64,000 bases of DNA from Polyangium mundeleinium (GCF_028369105.1 NZ_JAQNDO010000001.1:2349711-2413710), one strand, 5' to 3'. Numbered from the stretch's first letter, positions 43,281 to 52,615 are shown. Made by a program: numbers and translations. Notes: a model not told the origin generated them from the letters alone.

Positions 43281-44495
43281 ATGAGCACTGATAGCAGCGA
43301 GCAGGTCTTGGATTATCCGTTGCGCGCCCCCACTGCCGTCGACCCGCCGGAGGAGTGGGCAAAGCTCCGCCAGGGTTGCCCGGTTGCCCATATTCGGCTG
43401 CCGAGCGGCGACAAGGCGATGCTGGTCACGCGTTATGACGACGTGCGCCAGGTGCTCTCGGATCCGCGGTTCACCCGCAACCTCGCTGAGGAAGGCGCGG
43501 CGAGGATCACGACGAACGAGGGCGGCAGCGTGTTCGAAAACAAGGACGCGGCCGAGCTCGCGGGCGGCGAGCAGCACGAGAAATGGCGGCGCTTCATCAT
43601 GCGGTGGTTCACCGTCAAGCGCATCTCCGCCATGCAGCAGAGCATCGAGGCGATGGCCCATCAGCTCATCGACAAGATGGTCGCCAAAGGCCCGCCCGCC
43701 GACCTCGTGAGTGAGCTCGCCTTCCCCTTGCCGGTGTGGGTGATCGCCGAGATCCTGGGCATCTCTGTGGACGACCGAGACAAACTCGCCCACTGGTCCA
43801 ATTCGATGCTCACCATGACGCAGTTCACCCAGGAGGAGGTCGACAAGGCCCAGATGGAGTTCGTCCATTACCTCATGGGCCACATCGCGAAGAAGCGCGC
43901 CGAGCCCGGGGATGATCTGCTCAGCGATCTGATCCGCGCCGCCGACCAGGGCGAGCAGATCAACGAAAAGATCCTCCTGATGACGGCGCAAGGCATCCTG
44001 GTGGCCGGGCACGAGACCACCTCGAACATGATCGGCAAGATGATGGGCATGCTGCTCTCGGATCGGAGGCGCTGGGAGCAACTCGTGGCCGAGCCCTCCC
44101 TCATCCGCAGCGCGGTGGAAGAGGTGCTGCGCTTCGACGCCAATGCGGGCTTCGGGCTGCCGCGCTTCATCAGCGAGGAGATCGAGCTCTCGGGCACGAA
44201 GGTGCCGAGTCGCTCGACGATCATTTGCAGCATGGCCGCGGCGAACCGGGACGAGCGGGCGTTCGAGCGGGCCGACGAGATGGTGCTGAACCGCTCGCCG
44301 AACCCGCACCTCACGTTCGGCGCGGGGGCCCATTCCTGCGTGGGTCAGGCGCTCGCGCGGACCGAGCTGCAGACGGTGCTGAGCGTGCTCCTGCGCCGTT
44401 TGCCCTCGCTCGATCTCGCAGTCGCGCCGAGCGAGTTGCCGCGCCGCGAGGGCTTGCTCGTCGGCGGAATCGAGAAGGTCCTGGTACGCTGGTGA
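43281..44495 (+). CDS. Cytochrome P450
   Basis: Start at ATG 43281, after GGAGG; an in-frame TTG lies one codon earlier. The 404-aa soluble bacterial P450 has the I-helix AGHETTS, an EEVLR K-helix (ExxR), and the heme loop FGAGAHSCVG with the axial cysteine. It hydroxylates a small organic substrate using electrons from the [3Fe-4S] ferredoxin and ferredoxin reductase encoded 0.7-2 kb downstream in the same direction. A TetR gene starts 3 nt after its stop, so regulator and redox partners share the transcript. Substrate not predictable from motifs; family not assigned. Confidence 0.95.
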   Translation: MSTDSSEQVLDYPLRAPTAVDPPEEWAKLRQGCPVAHIRLPSGDKAMLVTRYDDVRQVLSDPRFTRNLAEEGAARITTNEGGSVFENKDAAELAGGEQHEKWRRFIMRWFTVKRISAMQQSIEAMAHQLIDKMVAKGPPADLVSELAFPLPVWVIAEILGISVDDRDKLAHWSNSMLTMTQFTQEEVDKAQMEFVHYLMGHIAKKRAEPGDDLLSDLIRAADQGEQINEKILLMTAQGILVAGHETTSNMIGKMMGMLLSDRRRWEQLVAEPSLIRSAVEEVLRFDANAGFGLPRFISEEIELSGTKVPSRSTIICSMAAANRDERAFERADEMVLNRSPNPHLTFGAGAHSCVGQALARTELQTVLSVLLRRLPSLDLAVAPSELPRREGLLVGGIEKVLVRW

Positions 44496-44497
44496 GC

Positions 44498-45148
44498 ATG
44501 GCCAGCTCGAGAATGAGGCATTCGCAGGGGAGCGATACGCGAGAGGTCATCCTGGACGCGGCGGAGAGGCTCTTCGCCGAGCACGGGGTGGCGGCGGTCT
44601 CGAACCGCCAGGTGAGCGAGGCGGCCGGCCAGGCGAACAACTTCGCGGTCGGTTATCACTTCGGCACCAAGAGCGATCTGGTGCTCGCGATCGTGCGGCG
44701 GCATGTCCCATTCATCGAGCGGCGGCGGGAGGAGATGCTGGCGGAGATCAAGGGTTCGTCGGACCTGCGCGATTGGCTCGCGTGCCTCGTGCGGCCGACG
44801 GTCGACCATATCGCCTCGCTCGGGAACCCGAGCTGGTTCGCGCGTTTCTACGCGCAGGTCATGACGGACCCTGTTTTACGCAAGCTCGTGACGGACGAGA
44901 TGATGGGCACGCCGGCCATGCAGAAGAGCATCGCGGGGCTCGAGCGGTTCATGCCGATCTGGCCCGAGGGCGTGCTGGAGGAGCGCGGCGACATGTGCCG
45001 GCACCTCGTCGTGCACATGTGCGCGGAGCGAGAGCGCGCGCTGCAAGCGGGAAGCGCCACGCCGCGGGCCACGTGGGACGCGGCGGCGGAAGGGCTCCTG
45101 GACGCGCTGGTCGGGCTCTGGACGGCTCCGGTGACCCTGACGAAATGA
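44498..45148 (+). CDS. TetR/AcrR-family regulator in the P450 operon
   Basis: Start chosen at ATG 44498, 3 nt after the P450 stop (ATG 44513 is possible); 216 aa. Helix-turn-helix: LDAAERLFAEHGVAAVSNRQ then VSEAAGQANNFAVGYHFGTK. The C-terminal domain (DLRDWLACLVRPTVDHIASL, NPSWFARFYAQVMTDPVLRK) resembles TetR proteins linked to P450/oxidoreductase loci. It lies between the P450 and its ferredoxin, so it is co-transcribed, and probably autoregulates through the operator at 43228-43262. Confidence 0.9.
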   Translation: MASSRMRHSQGSDTREVILDAAERLFAEHGVAAVSNRQVSEAAGQANNFAVGYHFGTKSDLVLAIVRRHVPFIERRREEMLAEIKGSSDLRDWLACLVRPTVDHIASLGNPSWFARFYAQVMTDPVLRKLVTDEMMGTPAMQKSIAGLERFMPIWPEGVLEERGDMCRHLVVHMCAERERALQAGSATPRATWDAAAEGLLDALVGLWTAPVTLTK

Positions 45149-45167
45149 AACGGAAGCGGAGAAACGC

Positions 45168-45383
45168 ATGGAAACCAATTCGAAGCTCAAAGTGATCGTG
45201 GAATACGACAAATGCTGCGGCGCGGGCCAATGCGTGATGGTCGCGCCGAGCGTCTTCGATCAGCGGGAGGATGGGATCGTGATCGTGCTCGACGACGAGC
45301 CGCCGCCGGCGCAGTATGGGGCGGTTCGGGAGGCGGTCGCCGTTTGCCCTGGCGCTGCGATTCGGCTGGGCGAGAGCGCGTGA
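45168..45383 (+). CDS. [3Fe-4S] ferredoxin, P450 electron donor
   Basis: The 71-aa protein has cluster ligands Cys16, Cys22 and Cys60 (DKCCGAGQCVMVAP and VAVCPGAAI); a neighbouring Cys17 is additional. This three-cysteine pattern is that of the small 3Fe-4S ferredoxins that serve bacterial P450s. It lies 19 nt after the TetR stop and overlaps the ferredoxin reductase (TGA 45381-45383, ATG 45383). It should carry electrons from that reductase to the P450 at 43281. Confidence 0.93.
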   Translation: METNSKLKVIVEYDKCCGAGQCVMVAPSVFDQREDGIVIVLDDEPPPAQYGAVREAVAVCPGAAIRLGESA

Positions 45384-46582
45384 TGAAAACCCCGTCGCGC
45401 GTGCTTGTCGTTGGCGCTTCCCTTGGAGGCCTCTCGGTCGTGGAGGCGCTCCGACGTGAGGGGTACGCGGGCGGGGTGACGCTGCTCGGGGCGGAGCGGC
45501 ACCTGCCTTATGATCGGCCGCCGCTCTCGAAAAAGGTCCTGTCGGGCGCGATGGAGCCGGAAAAGACATTTCTGCGCTCGGAGTCCGCGGTGGCGCAGCT
45601 CGAGGCGGAGGTGATCCTCGGTGATCCGGCGGTTCGTCTGGACCTCACGGCGCGCGAGGTGCACACGGCGGCGGGGCGGGTGCTGCGCGCGGACGTGATC
45701 GTGCTGGCCACGGGCATCGAGCCGCGGCGTTTTCCTGGGCAGGACAAATGGGCGGGCGTGCACGTCTTGCGGACGATGGACGAGGCGGTCGCATTGCGCG
45801 CGGACCTGCTCAGGAACCCGCGTCTGGTGGTGGTCGGTGATGGCGTGCTGGGGACGGAGATTGCGGCGACGGCGCGGAGCATGGGCCTTACGGTGACGCT
45901 CACGGGGCCGCAATCGGCGCCGCTCGCGGGCCAGCTCGGGTCGCTCGTGGGCGGGGTTCTGGCCAAGCTGCATGCGGACAAAGGCGTCGAGCTCCGGCTT
46001 GGCGTGGCGGTGAAGGAGCTCGTCGGCGGCGACGACGGCCGCGTCTCCGGTGTGCTCCTGGAGAATGGCGAGGTGTTACCTGCGGAGATGGTCGTGGTGG
46101 CGATTGGCTCGCGCCCCGCGACCGGCTGGCTCGCGGGCAGCGGGCTCGATCTCTCCGACGGAATCGTATGCGACGCGCGTTGCCGAGCGGCAGAAGGCGT
46201 GTATGCAGTGGGTGACGCGGCGAGCTTTCATCACGAGGGCATCGGGGCGCGGCTGCGCCTGGAGAACCGCAGCAACGCGGTCGAGCAAGCGATGGCCGTG
46301 GCCGCGAACATCGTCGGGAAGGACAAACCTTACACGCCGGTGCCGTTTTTCTGGACGGACCAATACGAGACGAAGATCCAGACATTTGGCGTCCTCCTGC
46401 CGGAGGCCGAGGTGGCCGTGGTGGAGGGGGATCCCGAGAAGCGTCAGTTCGTCGCTTTGTACGGGAACAACGGCAAGGTGATCGGGGCGCTCGGGTGGAA
46501 TGCGATCAAGGCGATACGATCATACCGGCAGTTCGTCGTGGATGGGAAGCCTTGGGCGGAGGTGGGGGCTCAGGCTTCCTGA
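45383..46582 (+). CDS. NAD(P)H-dependent ferredoxin reductase (FAD/NAD-binding)
   Basis: Start chosen at ATG 45383, sharing its A with the ferredoxin stop; 399 aa. FAD motif SRVLVVGASLGGLSVVEALR, substrate region RHLPYDRPPLSKKVLSG, second nucleotide motif LVVVGDGVLGTEIAATARSM, and GVYAVGDAASFHHEG. The C-terminal domain (PFFWTDQYETKIQTFGVLLP) is that of rhodocoxin/putidaredoxin-type reductases. It passes electrons from NAD(P)H to the ferredoxin and so completes a three-component P450 system. Confidence 0.93.
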   Translation: MKTPSRVLVVGASLGGLSVVEALRREGYAGGVTLLGAERHLPYDRPPLSKKVLSGAMEPEKTFLRSESAVAQLEAEVILGDPAVRLDLTAREVHTAAGRVLRADVIVLATGIEPRRFPGQDKWAGVHVLRTMDEAVALRADLLRNPRLVVVGDGVLGTEIAATARSMGLTVTLTGPQSAPLAGQLGSLVGGVLAKLHADKGVELRLGVAVKELVGGDDGRVSGVLLENGEVLPAEMVVVAIGSRPATGWLAGSGLDLSDGIVCDARCRAAEGVYAVGDAASFHHEGIGARLRLENRSNAVEQAMAVAANIVGKDKPYTPVPFFWTDQYETKIQTFGVLLPEAEVAVVEGDPEKRQFVALYGNNGKVIGALGWNAIKAIRSYRQFVVDGKPWAEVGAQAS

Positions 46583-46964
46583 GGTCCTTTCCTGCAACAC
46601 CTGCACGAGGTTCAACGCCTGCAGGGACCCAAGGGCTGCGTCTTCTGCTCGCCTGTTTCCGTTGATTCCGTTCCTGGTGTAACGAACGCAGCCGCGATTC
46701 GCGCTGGCCCTCCAGGAGCGAATCGCCGAGGGGGGCCGTGAAACGTGGGAGGCGGGCGCGAACCGTGGCGAACCGGTCCAGACACCCTTCGATACGCTGC
46801 ACGGGTACCCTCCAAGCGTGGCCGCTTGCTCAGCGCGTGGGGGGCGTTCGGGGAGCCTTCTGCCTCGTGGCCTGAGCGTCCGGCCAACCTCGTGAACCTC
46901 CGCACGTCTCTCTGGACAAGCGAGCGTGTCCTCGCTTAGCATCCTGGGCACTTGAGGAGGATTC
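46583..46964. other. Intergenic region (382 nt)
   Basis: No gene recognised. A minus-strand open stretch around 46640-46800 (RFATVRARLPRFTAPLGDSL) has coding-like third positions but no start, ribosome site or family. A strong GAGGAGG site lies immediately before ATG 46965. Confidence 0.4.
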
Positions 46965-48176
46965 ATGGCGTTCCAGGATGATCTGGCGACTCACATCGAT
47001 CGGATCCGCAACCGCATCCCGCACGTGCAGGGTGAGGAAGCTACCAAGCAGGCCCTCGTCGTTCCCCTGCTGCAGGTGCTTGGCTACGACGTCTTCGATC
47101 CGCGCGAGGTGCGGCCGGAGTACGTCGCCGACTTCGCCGTGAAGAAGGCCGGGCAGTTCGAGAAAATCGACTACGCCATCTGTATCAATGGTGCGCCTGC
47201 GATTTTCATCGAGTGCAAGCCCGTCGGCGCTGTTCTCGAAGACCACGGCGGACAGGTCAGCCGATACTTCAACGCGACTCCGTCCGTGCGTGTGGCAATG
47301 ATCACGGACGGCGTGAAGATCCGCGTGTTCACGGACCTGCAACAGCCGAATATCATGGACCAGAATCCATGGCTCAGCATCGACTTGCTTTCGGTCAAGC
47401 CTGCCGAAGTGGATGTCCTTCGTCGTTTTCGGAAAGCCGACTTTTCCCCGGGAGACATCTCCGCGCTCGCCGAGGAAATGGTCTACTACAACGCGATCCT
47501 CTCCTTCGTGTCCACGCAACTTCGCGAGCCGAGTGATGCATTCGTCCGGTTCATCGCCGGTGAGATTCCTGCCGTGCCGCGCGTGACCGCCAAGGTCGTG
47601 GAGCGATTGACCCCGATCCTTCGCAAGGCTCTGCAATCCGCCATCGTTGATCACGTCGCGCGATCTTTCGACCGCTCCGCCGAGCCGGACCCCGAGCCGC
47701 CGCCTCCGCCTGCCAAGGCGCAATCCCCGGCTCCCGCGAAGCCGCAGGCAGAGCCAGCCCAGGCAACCGCACAGCCCGCGGCCGACCAGCGCGCCGGCAT
47801 CGTCACGACGCCCGAGGAGCTCGAGGCGATGAAGATGGTCGTCGTTTGGGTGCGCGAGGCCGTTCCCAATGCTCCGATTGGTCATCGCGACTCCAAGACG
47901 TATTTCACGATCCATCAGGACAACACGCGCAAGTGGTTCGTCCGACTCGGGCTCGAAGAAAAGCCGATGTGGGTTGCCCTGCGGCACGTGAAGCCCGAGG
48001 AGGCGAAGAAGCTCGCGCCAGGTATCGAGATCGCCGAGAGCGCGCGGTTCGGCGACAGTCGGCTCCTCCTCCCGACTCTCTCGGACCTGCACAAGATGCG
48101 GACGGCGATCATCTCCGCGTACGAGCGCGAGGCAGCTCGGAAGGGGGACGACGGCGGGGAGCCGGCAGAAGCCTGA
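46965..48176 (+). CDS. HsdR N-terminal-like PD-(D/E)XK protein with Pro-rich middle
   Basis: The 403-aa product resembles the type I restriction HsdR N-terminal/COG4748 nuclease-like group: QGEEATKQALVVPLLQVLGY and VFDPREVRPEYVADFAV precede KIDYAICINGAPAIFIECKP, giving the catalytic pattern D...E-C-K. A Pro/Ala/Gln-rich linker (about 230-275) leads to a C-terminal domain (KMVVVWVREAVPNAPIG, WFVRLGLEEKPMWVALRH) common in orphan family members. No helicase, specificity or methylase gene is adjacent. It has an excellent ribosome site. It may be part of a defence system or housekeeping; activity is not proven. Confidence 0.8.
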   Translation: MAFQDDLATHIDRIRNRIPHVQGEEATKQALVVPLLQVLGYDVFDPREVRPEYVADFAVKKAGQFEKIDYAICINGAPAIFIECKPVGAVLEDHGGQVSRYFNATPSVRVAMITDGVKIRVFTDLQQPNIMDQNPWLSIDLLSVKPAEVDVLRRFRKADFSPGDISALAEEMVYYNAILSFVSTQLREPSDAFVRFIAGEIPAVPRVTAKVVERLTPILRKALQSAIVDHVARSFDRSAEPDPEPPPPPAKAQSPAPAKPQAEPAQATAQPAADQRAGIVTTPEELEAMKMVVVWVREAVPNAPIGHRDSKTYFTIHQDNTRKWFVRLGLEEKPMWVALRHVKPEEAKKLAPGIEIAESARFGDSRLLLPTLSDLHKMRTAIISAYEREAARKGDDGGEPAEA

Positions 48177-48366
48177 GCGGACCTCGGAGGGACGATCGGA
48201 GCACGCGCCAAGCTTCATGGGAGGGAGCCAGACGTGGACACCATCGCGCATATCGAAGGGCCACGGAGGGTGAGGGGGCGAGCAGGCAAGCACAAGGTCC
48301 CGGTGAGACCCTATCGACGCGCCAGTTCCTGAGCGCCGCTGCCCGGGATAGGTTATCCTCGCCGGG

Positions 48367-48831
48367 ATGCCCCCTCGATCCCCCAGCATAGAAAAGGACT
48401 GGCTTCGCCTCCCAGTGGTCTCCCTCGCTGCGGAATACCTTGTGATGGGGCATCTCCTCCGGCGAAACATCCTCACGTACAAGGCTCCTCCGGGGAACGA
48501 GGGCTACGACCTCCTCTGCATTCACCCCGCCCCGCGCCCCACCCCGCACGGCTCGCAGTGCCCCCAGCTCCGCGTGCAGGTCAAGAGCCGCTACGCCACG
48601 GATTGCGACCGCGGTGTTCCCATCAAAGAAGCGAGCTTCGACGCCTTCGATTTTCTCGTCGTCGCCTTTCTCAATATCGGCAAGTTCTCGGGGAAGCACG
48701 ACGGGACCACCGGAGAGGCCCAGCCCGAGTTCTACACCTTGCCACGCGATTTTATTCGTGAGCATCACGATATGTCGTCATCCTGGCAGAAGGTGCGGCT
48801 CCGTGGCCTCGAGACGGAAATCGAAGCCTAG
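48367..48831 (+). CDS. Small PD-(D/E)XK nuclease-like protein
   Basis: A 154-aa protein with AAEYLVMGHLLRRNILTYKA, NEGYDLLCI (Asp) and QLRVQVKSRY (E/Q-x-K position), then AFDFLVVAFLNIGKFSGKHD and PEFYTLPRDFIREH. The order (E in an early helix, G-x-D, then Q-V-K) is that of Holliday-junction-resolvase or DUF4365-like folds. The ribosome site is weak. It stands between two other nuclease-like genes in the same direction, separated by 190 and 117 nt, so it may belong to one defence island, but it is not tightly coupled. Catalytic Glu is replaced by Gln in QVK. Confidence 0.7.
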   Translation: MPPRSPSIEKDWLRLPVVSLAAEYLVMGHLLRRNILTYKAPPGNEGYDLLCIHPAPRPTPHGSQCPQLRVQVKSRYATDCDRGVPIKEASFDAFDFLVVAFLNIGKFSGKHDGTTGEAQPEFYTLPRDFIREHHDMSSSWQKVRLRGLETEIEA

Positions 48832-48948
48832 CGCAATGAAAAGGGCTTCGAGTTGATCGCGCGTGCGCTGGGCGTCCCTCGGCCAACCAGGACGAGAGGC
48901 TGCTGATGTCATTTCCTGCCGACCCGATTCACGCTACCCTCCCAGCCT

Positions 48949-49962
48949 ATGTGGATGATCCGCGCTGGCCGCGGGAGCGAAAACATCGAGGACTTCGTTC
49001 GTCACGGCATCGTCGCGCTCGGGGACAAGCTCCTCGGCGCGGTGCCGCCGACCATCAAGAAGGAAGCCTTGCTCGAGCTCTATGCCGAGAAGTACCCCGA
49101 CGAGAAGGAGGGCAGCCGCGCGTCGTGGGCGGGGCAGCTCCTCCGGTTCATCGGAGAGATCAAGCTCGGCGATGAGGTCGTTACGTTTGACCGGGAGCGT
49201 CGCAAGTATCTCCTCGGCAAGGTCACCTCGGAGTACTACTGGGACGACAAACTCATCGAGGACCTGCCCGCCGTTCGTCGCGTCGAGTGGACCCACGAGG
49301 TCAGCCGTGATCTCCTGAGTACGAAGACACGCAACACCCTCGGCGCGATTCAGACGTTGTTCAAGCTCAGCGCCGACGCCGAGAAGGATCTCCGCGCGCA
49401 CGCCGTCCCCTTTGGTGCATCCGTCCCAGCCCCGAAACCCGTGCCGAAGCAGAAGCTCGAGGCCGAGCAGGAGGAGCAGGCGGCGCTGCTCGCAGAGACG
49501 TTCGAGCGCGCGGACGAGTTCATCGAGGACGCGATCAACGCGCTCGACTGGCGCCAGATGCAGGAGCTCGTCGCGGGGCTGCTCCGCGCGATGGGGTATC
49601 GAACGACCGTCGCGGAAGGCGGGCCCGACCGAGGCGTCGACATCTTCGCGTCACCCGATGGCCTCGGCTTGCAGGAGCCGCGGATTTTCGTGGAGGTGAA
49701 GCATCGCGGCCAGGTCATGGGCGCGAAGGAGATCCGCGCGTTCCTTGGTGGGCGCAAGCGCGGGGACAAGTGCCTCTACGTGAGCACGGGCGGGTTCTCG
49801 AAGGACGCGCACTACGAGGCGGATCGCGCGGACGTGGCGACGACGTTGATCAGCCTGCCGGCGTTGCGGAAGCTTGTCGTGGACCACTACGAGAGTTTGG
49901 ACGCGGAGACGCGGGCGCTCGTGCCGTTGCGGAGGCTCTACTGGCCGGTGGGGAAGAAATAA
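48949..49962 (+). CDS. Mrr-like restriction endonuclease
   Basis: The 337-aa protein opens MWMIRAGRGSENIEDFVRHG, the conserved N-terminal domain of many Mrr/McrB-associated proteins, and ends with an Mrr_cat-type PD-(D/E)XK fold: LDWRQMQELVAGLLRAMGYR, GGPDRGVDIFASPDG (Asp) and RIFVEVKHRG (E-V-K), followed by YVSTGGFSKDA and HYEADRA. This is a type IV-style, modification-dependent endonuclease; no methylase is near. The mRNA may be leaderless because ATG 48949 has no ribosome site and a TACCCT-like -10 lies just upstream. It is the third nuclease-type gene in the run from 46965. Confidence 0.85.
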   Translation: MWMIRAGRGSENIEDFVRHGIVALGDKLLGAVPPTIKKEALLELYAEKYPDEKEGSRASWAGQLLRFIGEIKLGDEVVTFDRERRKYLLGKVTSEYYWDDKLIEDLPAVRRVEWTHEVSRDLLSTKTRNTLGAIQTLFKLSADAEKDLRAHAVPFGASVPAPKPVPKQKLEAEQEEQAALLAETFERADEFIEDAINALDWRQMQELVAGLLRAMGYRTTVAEGGPDRGVDIFASPDGLGLQEPRIFVEVKHRGQVMGAKEIRAFLGGRKRGDKCLYVSTGGFSKDAHYEADRADVATTLISLPALRKLVVDHYESLDAETRALVPLRRLYWPVGKK

Positions 49963-49997
49963 GGCGATCCGGATCGGGCGGGGCCGCACCCGGGACG

Positions 49998-51200
49998 TCA
50001 GGCCGCCGCCACGTCGGCAGAACACTGCGGGCCGGGCTGGAATTTCACGCGCAGTTGCTTGAGACCGTTCAGATGCACCGCGCCACCATGCTCGATCGGC
50101 GCTGTGTCGGCTCGCTCCAGATGAAGACACCGGTCGAGGATCACGTCCAGCGCGGCCCGCAGCTCCTGCCGGGCGAGGGCTGCGCCGAGGCAGAAGTGGA
50201 TCCCATACCCAAAGGACAGATGCGGGTTCGGATCGCGGGTGATGTCAAATCGGTCCGGATGCGGAAACACCTTTTCGTCTCGGTTCGCGGTGGCCGCGAC
50301 GTAAAGCAGCCGATCTCCCTTTTCGAGCGTGTGCCCTGCGAGCTCCACCGAGCGCGTCACGACGCGCGGCACCATGTACATGGGCGGATCATAACGAAGG
50401 ATTTCTTCCACGGCCGTGGGGAGCAGGCGACGTTCACGCCGGAGTTTGTCCATCTGATCCGGATGGGCGAGGAGCCAGCGGATTCCTTGTGCGATCCCGT
50501 TCGCCGTGGTGCCGTGGCCCGCTGAGACGAGGAGCATCGTGAGGGATAGAACCTCCTCCGTGTCCAGCCGTGCTCCTTCCACGTTGGCGTGAACGAATCG
50601 GCTCAAGAGATCCTCCGTGGGTCGCGTGCGGCGGTCCTCGATTTCCGCGAGCAAATACCGGCGCATCTCCAGGAGCGGCACCCGGTGGTCGGTCCCTTGC
50701 TCTCGGGTCACGGTCGGGGCGGCGGCGGCCGCGATGCAATGCGACCAGCGGAGGAAGTGTTCCCAATCGTCGAGGGGAAGGCCGAAGATTCCCGCGATGA
50801 GCATCAGGGGGATCTTGTCGCTGATGTCGGCGACGACATCCATCGCGCCGGCCTCGATCACCTCGTTCAGAACCCGATGGGCGATCTCGTAGGTACACCG
50901 CCTCAGCCTCGCGATGGTCTGCGGAGTGAACGCGCTTGCGGCGAGAGCGCGCAGGCGGGTGTGGTCCGGGGGATCCAATCCCAGGAGCGCCGGGGCCGGT
51001 GTCGCATCCTTGAATACGTCTTCGATCCCGTTTCGACAGGAGAATGTATGCGGATCGGTGAGCACCTTTCGGACGAGCCGGTGCGAAAGGACCAGGTACA
51101 TCCCCCTGGAATTTTCGAAGTGAACCTCGCCTTTTCGCGCCAGTTCTTGGTAGTAGGGCAGAAAGCTCGAATGAGGTTCGCTGAAGGTCGATGAGGTCAT
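49998..51200 (-). CDS. Cytochrome P450 with non-acidic I-helix
   Basis: A 400-aa P450 (heme loop FGYGIHFCLGAALAR, K-helix EEILRY). The I-helix reads SAGHGTTANG, where the usual AGxETT acid next to the active-site Thr is a Gly; most bacterial P450s keep Glu or Asp there for proton delivery, so chemistry may be unusual. No redox partner is adjacent; it could use the ferredoxin at 45168. The gene faces the Mrr-like gene (convergent, 35-nt gap) and is divergent from the APH-like gene. Substrate unknown. Confidence 0.93.
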   Translation of the reverse strand: MTSSTFSEPHSSFLPYYQELARKGEVHFENSRGMYLVLSHRLVRKVLTDPHTFSCRNGIEDVFKDATPAPALLGLDPPDHTRLRALAASAFTPQTIARLRRCTYEIAHRVLNEVIEAGAMDVVADISDKIPLMLIAGIFGLPLDDWEHFLRWSHCIAAAAAPTVTREQGTDHRVPLLEMRRYLLAEIEDRRTRPTEDLLSRFVHANVEGARLDTEEVLSLTMLLVSAGHGTTANGIAQGIRWLLAHPDQMDKLRRERRLLPTAVEEILRYDPPMYMVPRVVTRSVELAGHTLEKGDRLLYVAATANRDEKVFPHPDRFDITRDPNPHLSFGYGIHFCLGAALARQELRAALDVILDRCLHLERADTAPIEHGGAVHLNGLKQLRVKFQPGPQCSADVAAA

Positions 51201-51572
51201 GTGCTTCTGTAGATGTTTTGTAGACCACGCTCATCGAGCGTCAGCGCACGCGAGCCGCGTACCTTAGCGCAGCCTCGCTTTGGCGAGCAACGCGGGCGCC
51301 GGCGAAAGGGTGGCTCGTGCACGATTACGACGCGGCGGCGTGGGTGCTTTGAGGGGAAAGGATGCGCGTAGGGACCGGCACGTGGATGGGCGCGTGGGCG
51401 AAGGCCAACCTGGGCGATCCTGTGGATGCTGCGGGACACCGTGCGCGCGCATGCATTGCTCGTCCAGCGCGGCGGGCGGCTGTTCATTGCCGACTGATTT
51501 GGGACCACCGATGCCGGGCATATGCTATGCACGGTGCGGCCTGCCAAAGCATTGGCGCCCGCGGAGCCGATC
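51201..51572. other. Intergenic region (372 nt)
   Basis: It should hold the P450 promoter (-) and that of the APH-like gene (+). A 30-codon in-frame stretch ending at TGA 51499-51501 (WAILWMLRDTVRAHALLVQR then GGRLFIAD) looks like the end of a lost gene, with no start or family recognised. Nothing else is evident. Confidence 0.35.
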
Positions 51573-52514
51573 ATGACCCTCGAAGACCTCCTCCCCTCGG
51601 ACCTCAGAGGACCCACCACCACGATCACGCCGATCGCCGCGGGGCTCTCGGGCGCCGGCGTTTACCGCGTCGAGGCCGCCGGCCAGGCGTTCGTGCTCAA
51701 GGTCGCCGCGGAGAGCGAGAGCGCCGACGATTGGCGCAATACGCTCCACATCCAGCGGCTCGCCGCCGACACGGGCCTCGCGCCTCGTATCGTCCACGTC
51801 GACGAGCCGCGGCGCGCGGTCCTGACCGCCTTCGTCGCCGACCGTTCGTTCGCAGCCTTCTATCGGGACCCGCGCACCCACGATGCCGCGCTCACCCAGC
51901 TCGGCCATACCGTGCGCCGCATCCACGCGCTCCCCGTCCCCGAGGGCGCGCGCGAGCGGGATCCCCGAGCATTCCTTCTCCAGATATGGAACGGATTCCA
52001 GGCTGGCATCGCCCTCCCGGCCTTTGCCGGCGAGGCGGTGCAGCGCGCGCTCGCCGAGGAGTCGCCGCCCCGCGAAGGCGCCCTGGTCCTCGGCCACAAC
52101 GACCTCAATCCCTCGAATCTCATCTACGACGGCGCGTCGATCCTGGTGCTCGATTGGGCCACGGCCGGGCCCATGGATCCCGATTACGATCTCGCGGTGC
52201 TCTCCGTCTTCCTGCGCATGGACGAGGGCACCTGCCTGCGCCTGCTCTCGGCTTACGACGGTCGCCCGTTCGTCGAGCTTCCCCGTCGCTTCAGGTACAC
52301 CCGCCGGCTGGTCGCGGCGCTCGCCGGCGTGATGCAGCTCGACCTTGCCCGCCAGAGGCAACACGCGGGGGCCACCGGCGCGGAGACGCTCGACGCGACG
52401 CCCTCGCTCGGCGAGTTCTATCAGCGAATGGCAGCCGGCGCGCTGAAGCTCGGCACAGCCGACGGCCACTGGGCGTTTGGCCTCGCCCTGCTGAAGGAGT
52501 GCCTCGCGTTTTGA
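51573..52514 (+). CDS. APH-fold phosphotransferase (aminoglycoside phosphotransferase/choline kinase-like)
   Basis: ATG 51573 is chosen (MTLEDLLPSD; AGGCGGAGC-type site upstream), giving 313 aa; ATG 51522 would add 17 residues. The nucleotide loop reads ITPIAAGLSGAGVYRVEAAG with AFVLKVAAES (Lys); the catalytic region is LVLGHNDLNPSNLIYDGASI (H-N-D-x-N) and LVLDWATAGPMDPDYDLA (Asp for Mg). The fold is shared by antibiotic, choline, methylthioribose and homoserine kinases, so the substrate cannot be named. It stands alone between two other transcripts. Confidence 0.85.
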   Translation: MTLEDLLPSDLRGPTTTITPIAAGLSGAGVYRVEAAGQAFVLKVAAESESADDWRNTLHIQRLAADTGLAPRIVHVDEPRRAVLTAFVADRSFAAFYRDPRTHDAALTQLGHTVRRIHALPVPEGARERDPRAFLLQIWNGFQAGIALPAFAGEAVQRALAEESPPREGALVLGHNDLNPSNLIYDGASILVLDWATAGPMDPDYDLAVLSVFLRMDEGTCLRLLSAYDGRPFVELPRRFRYTRRLVAALAGVMQLDLARQRQHAGATGAETLDATPSLGEFYQRMAAGALKLGTADGHWAFGLALLKECLAF

Positions 52515-52615
52515 GCCGCGGCCTCCCCGGATCCCGCGGGTGGCGCTGCCCGAGAGCGCGCGGGGGATAACGATGCAACCGCCGAAAAGTTGGCCCACGG
52601 CGCGCGCCTGTCGTC

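Noticed and set aside
46506-46802. Minus-strand coding-like stretch in the gap after the ferredoxin reductase
   Set aside because: Third-position bias is present but there is no start site, signature or relative I can name, and half overlaps the reductase gene.
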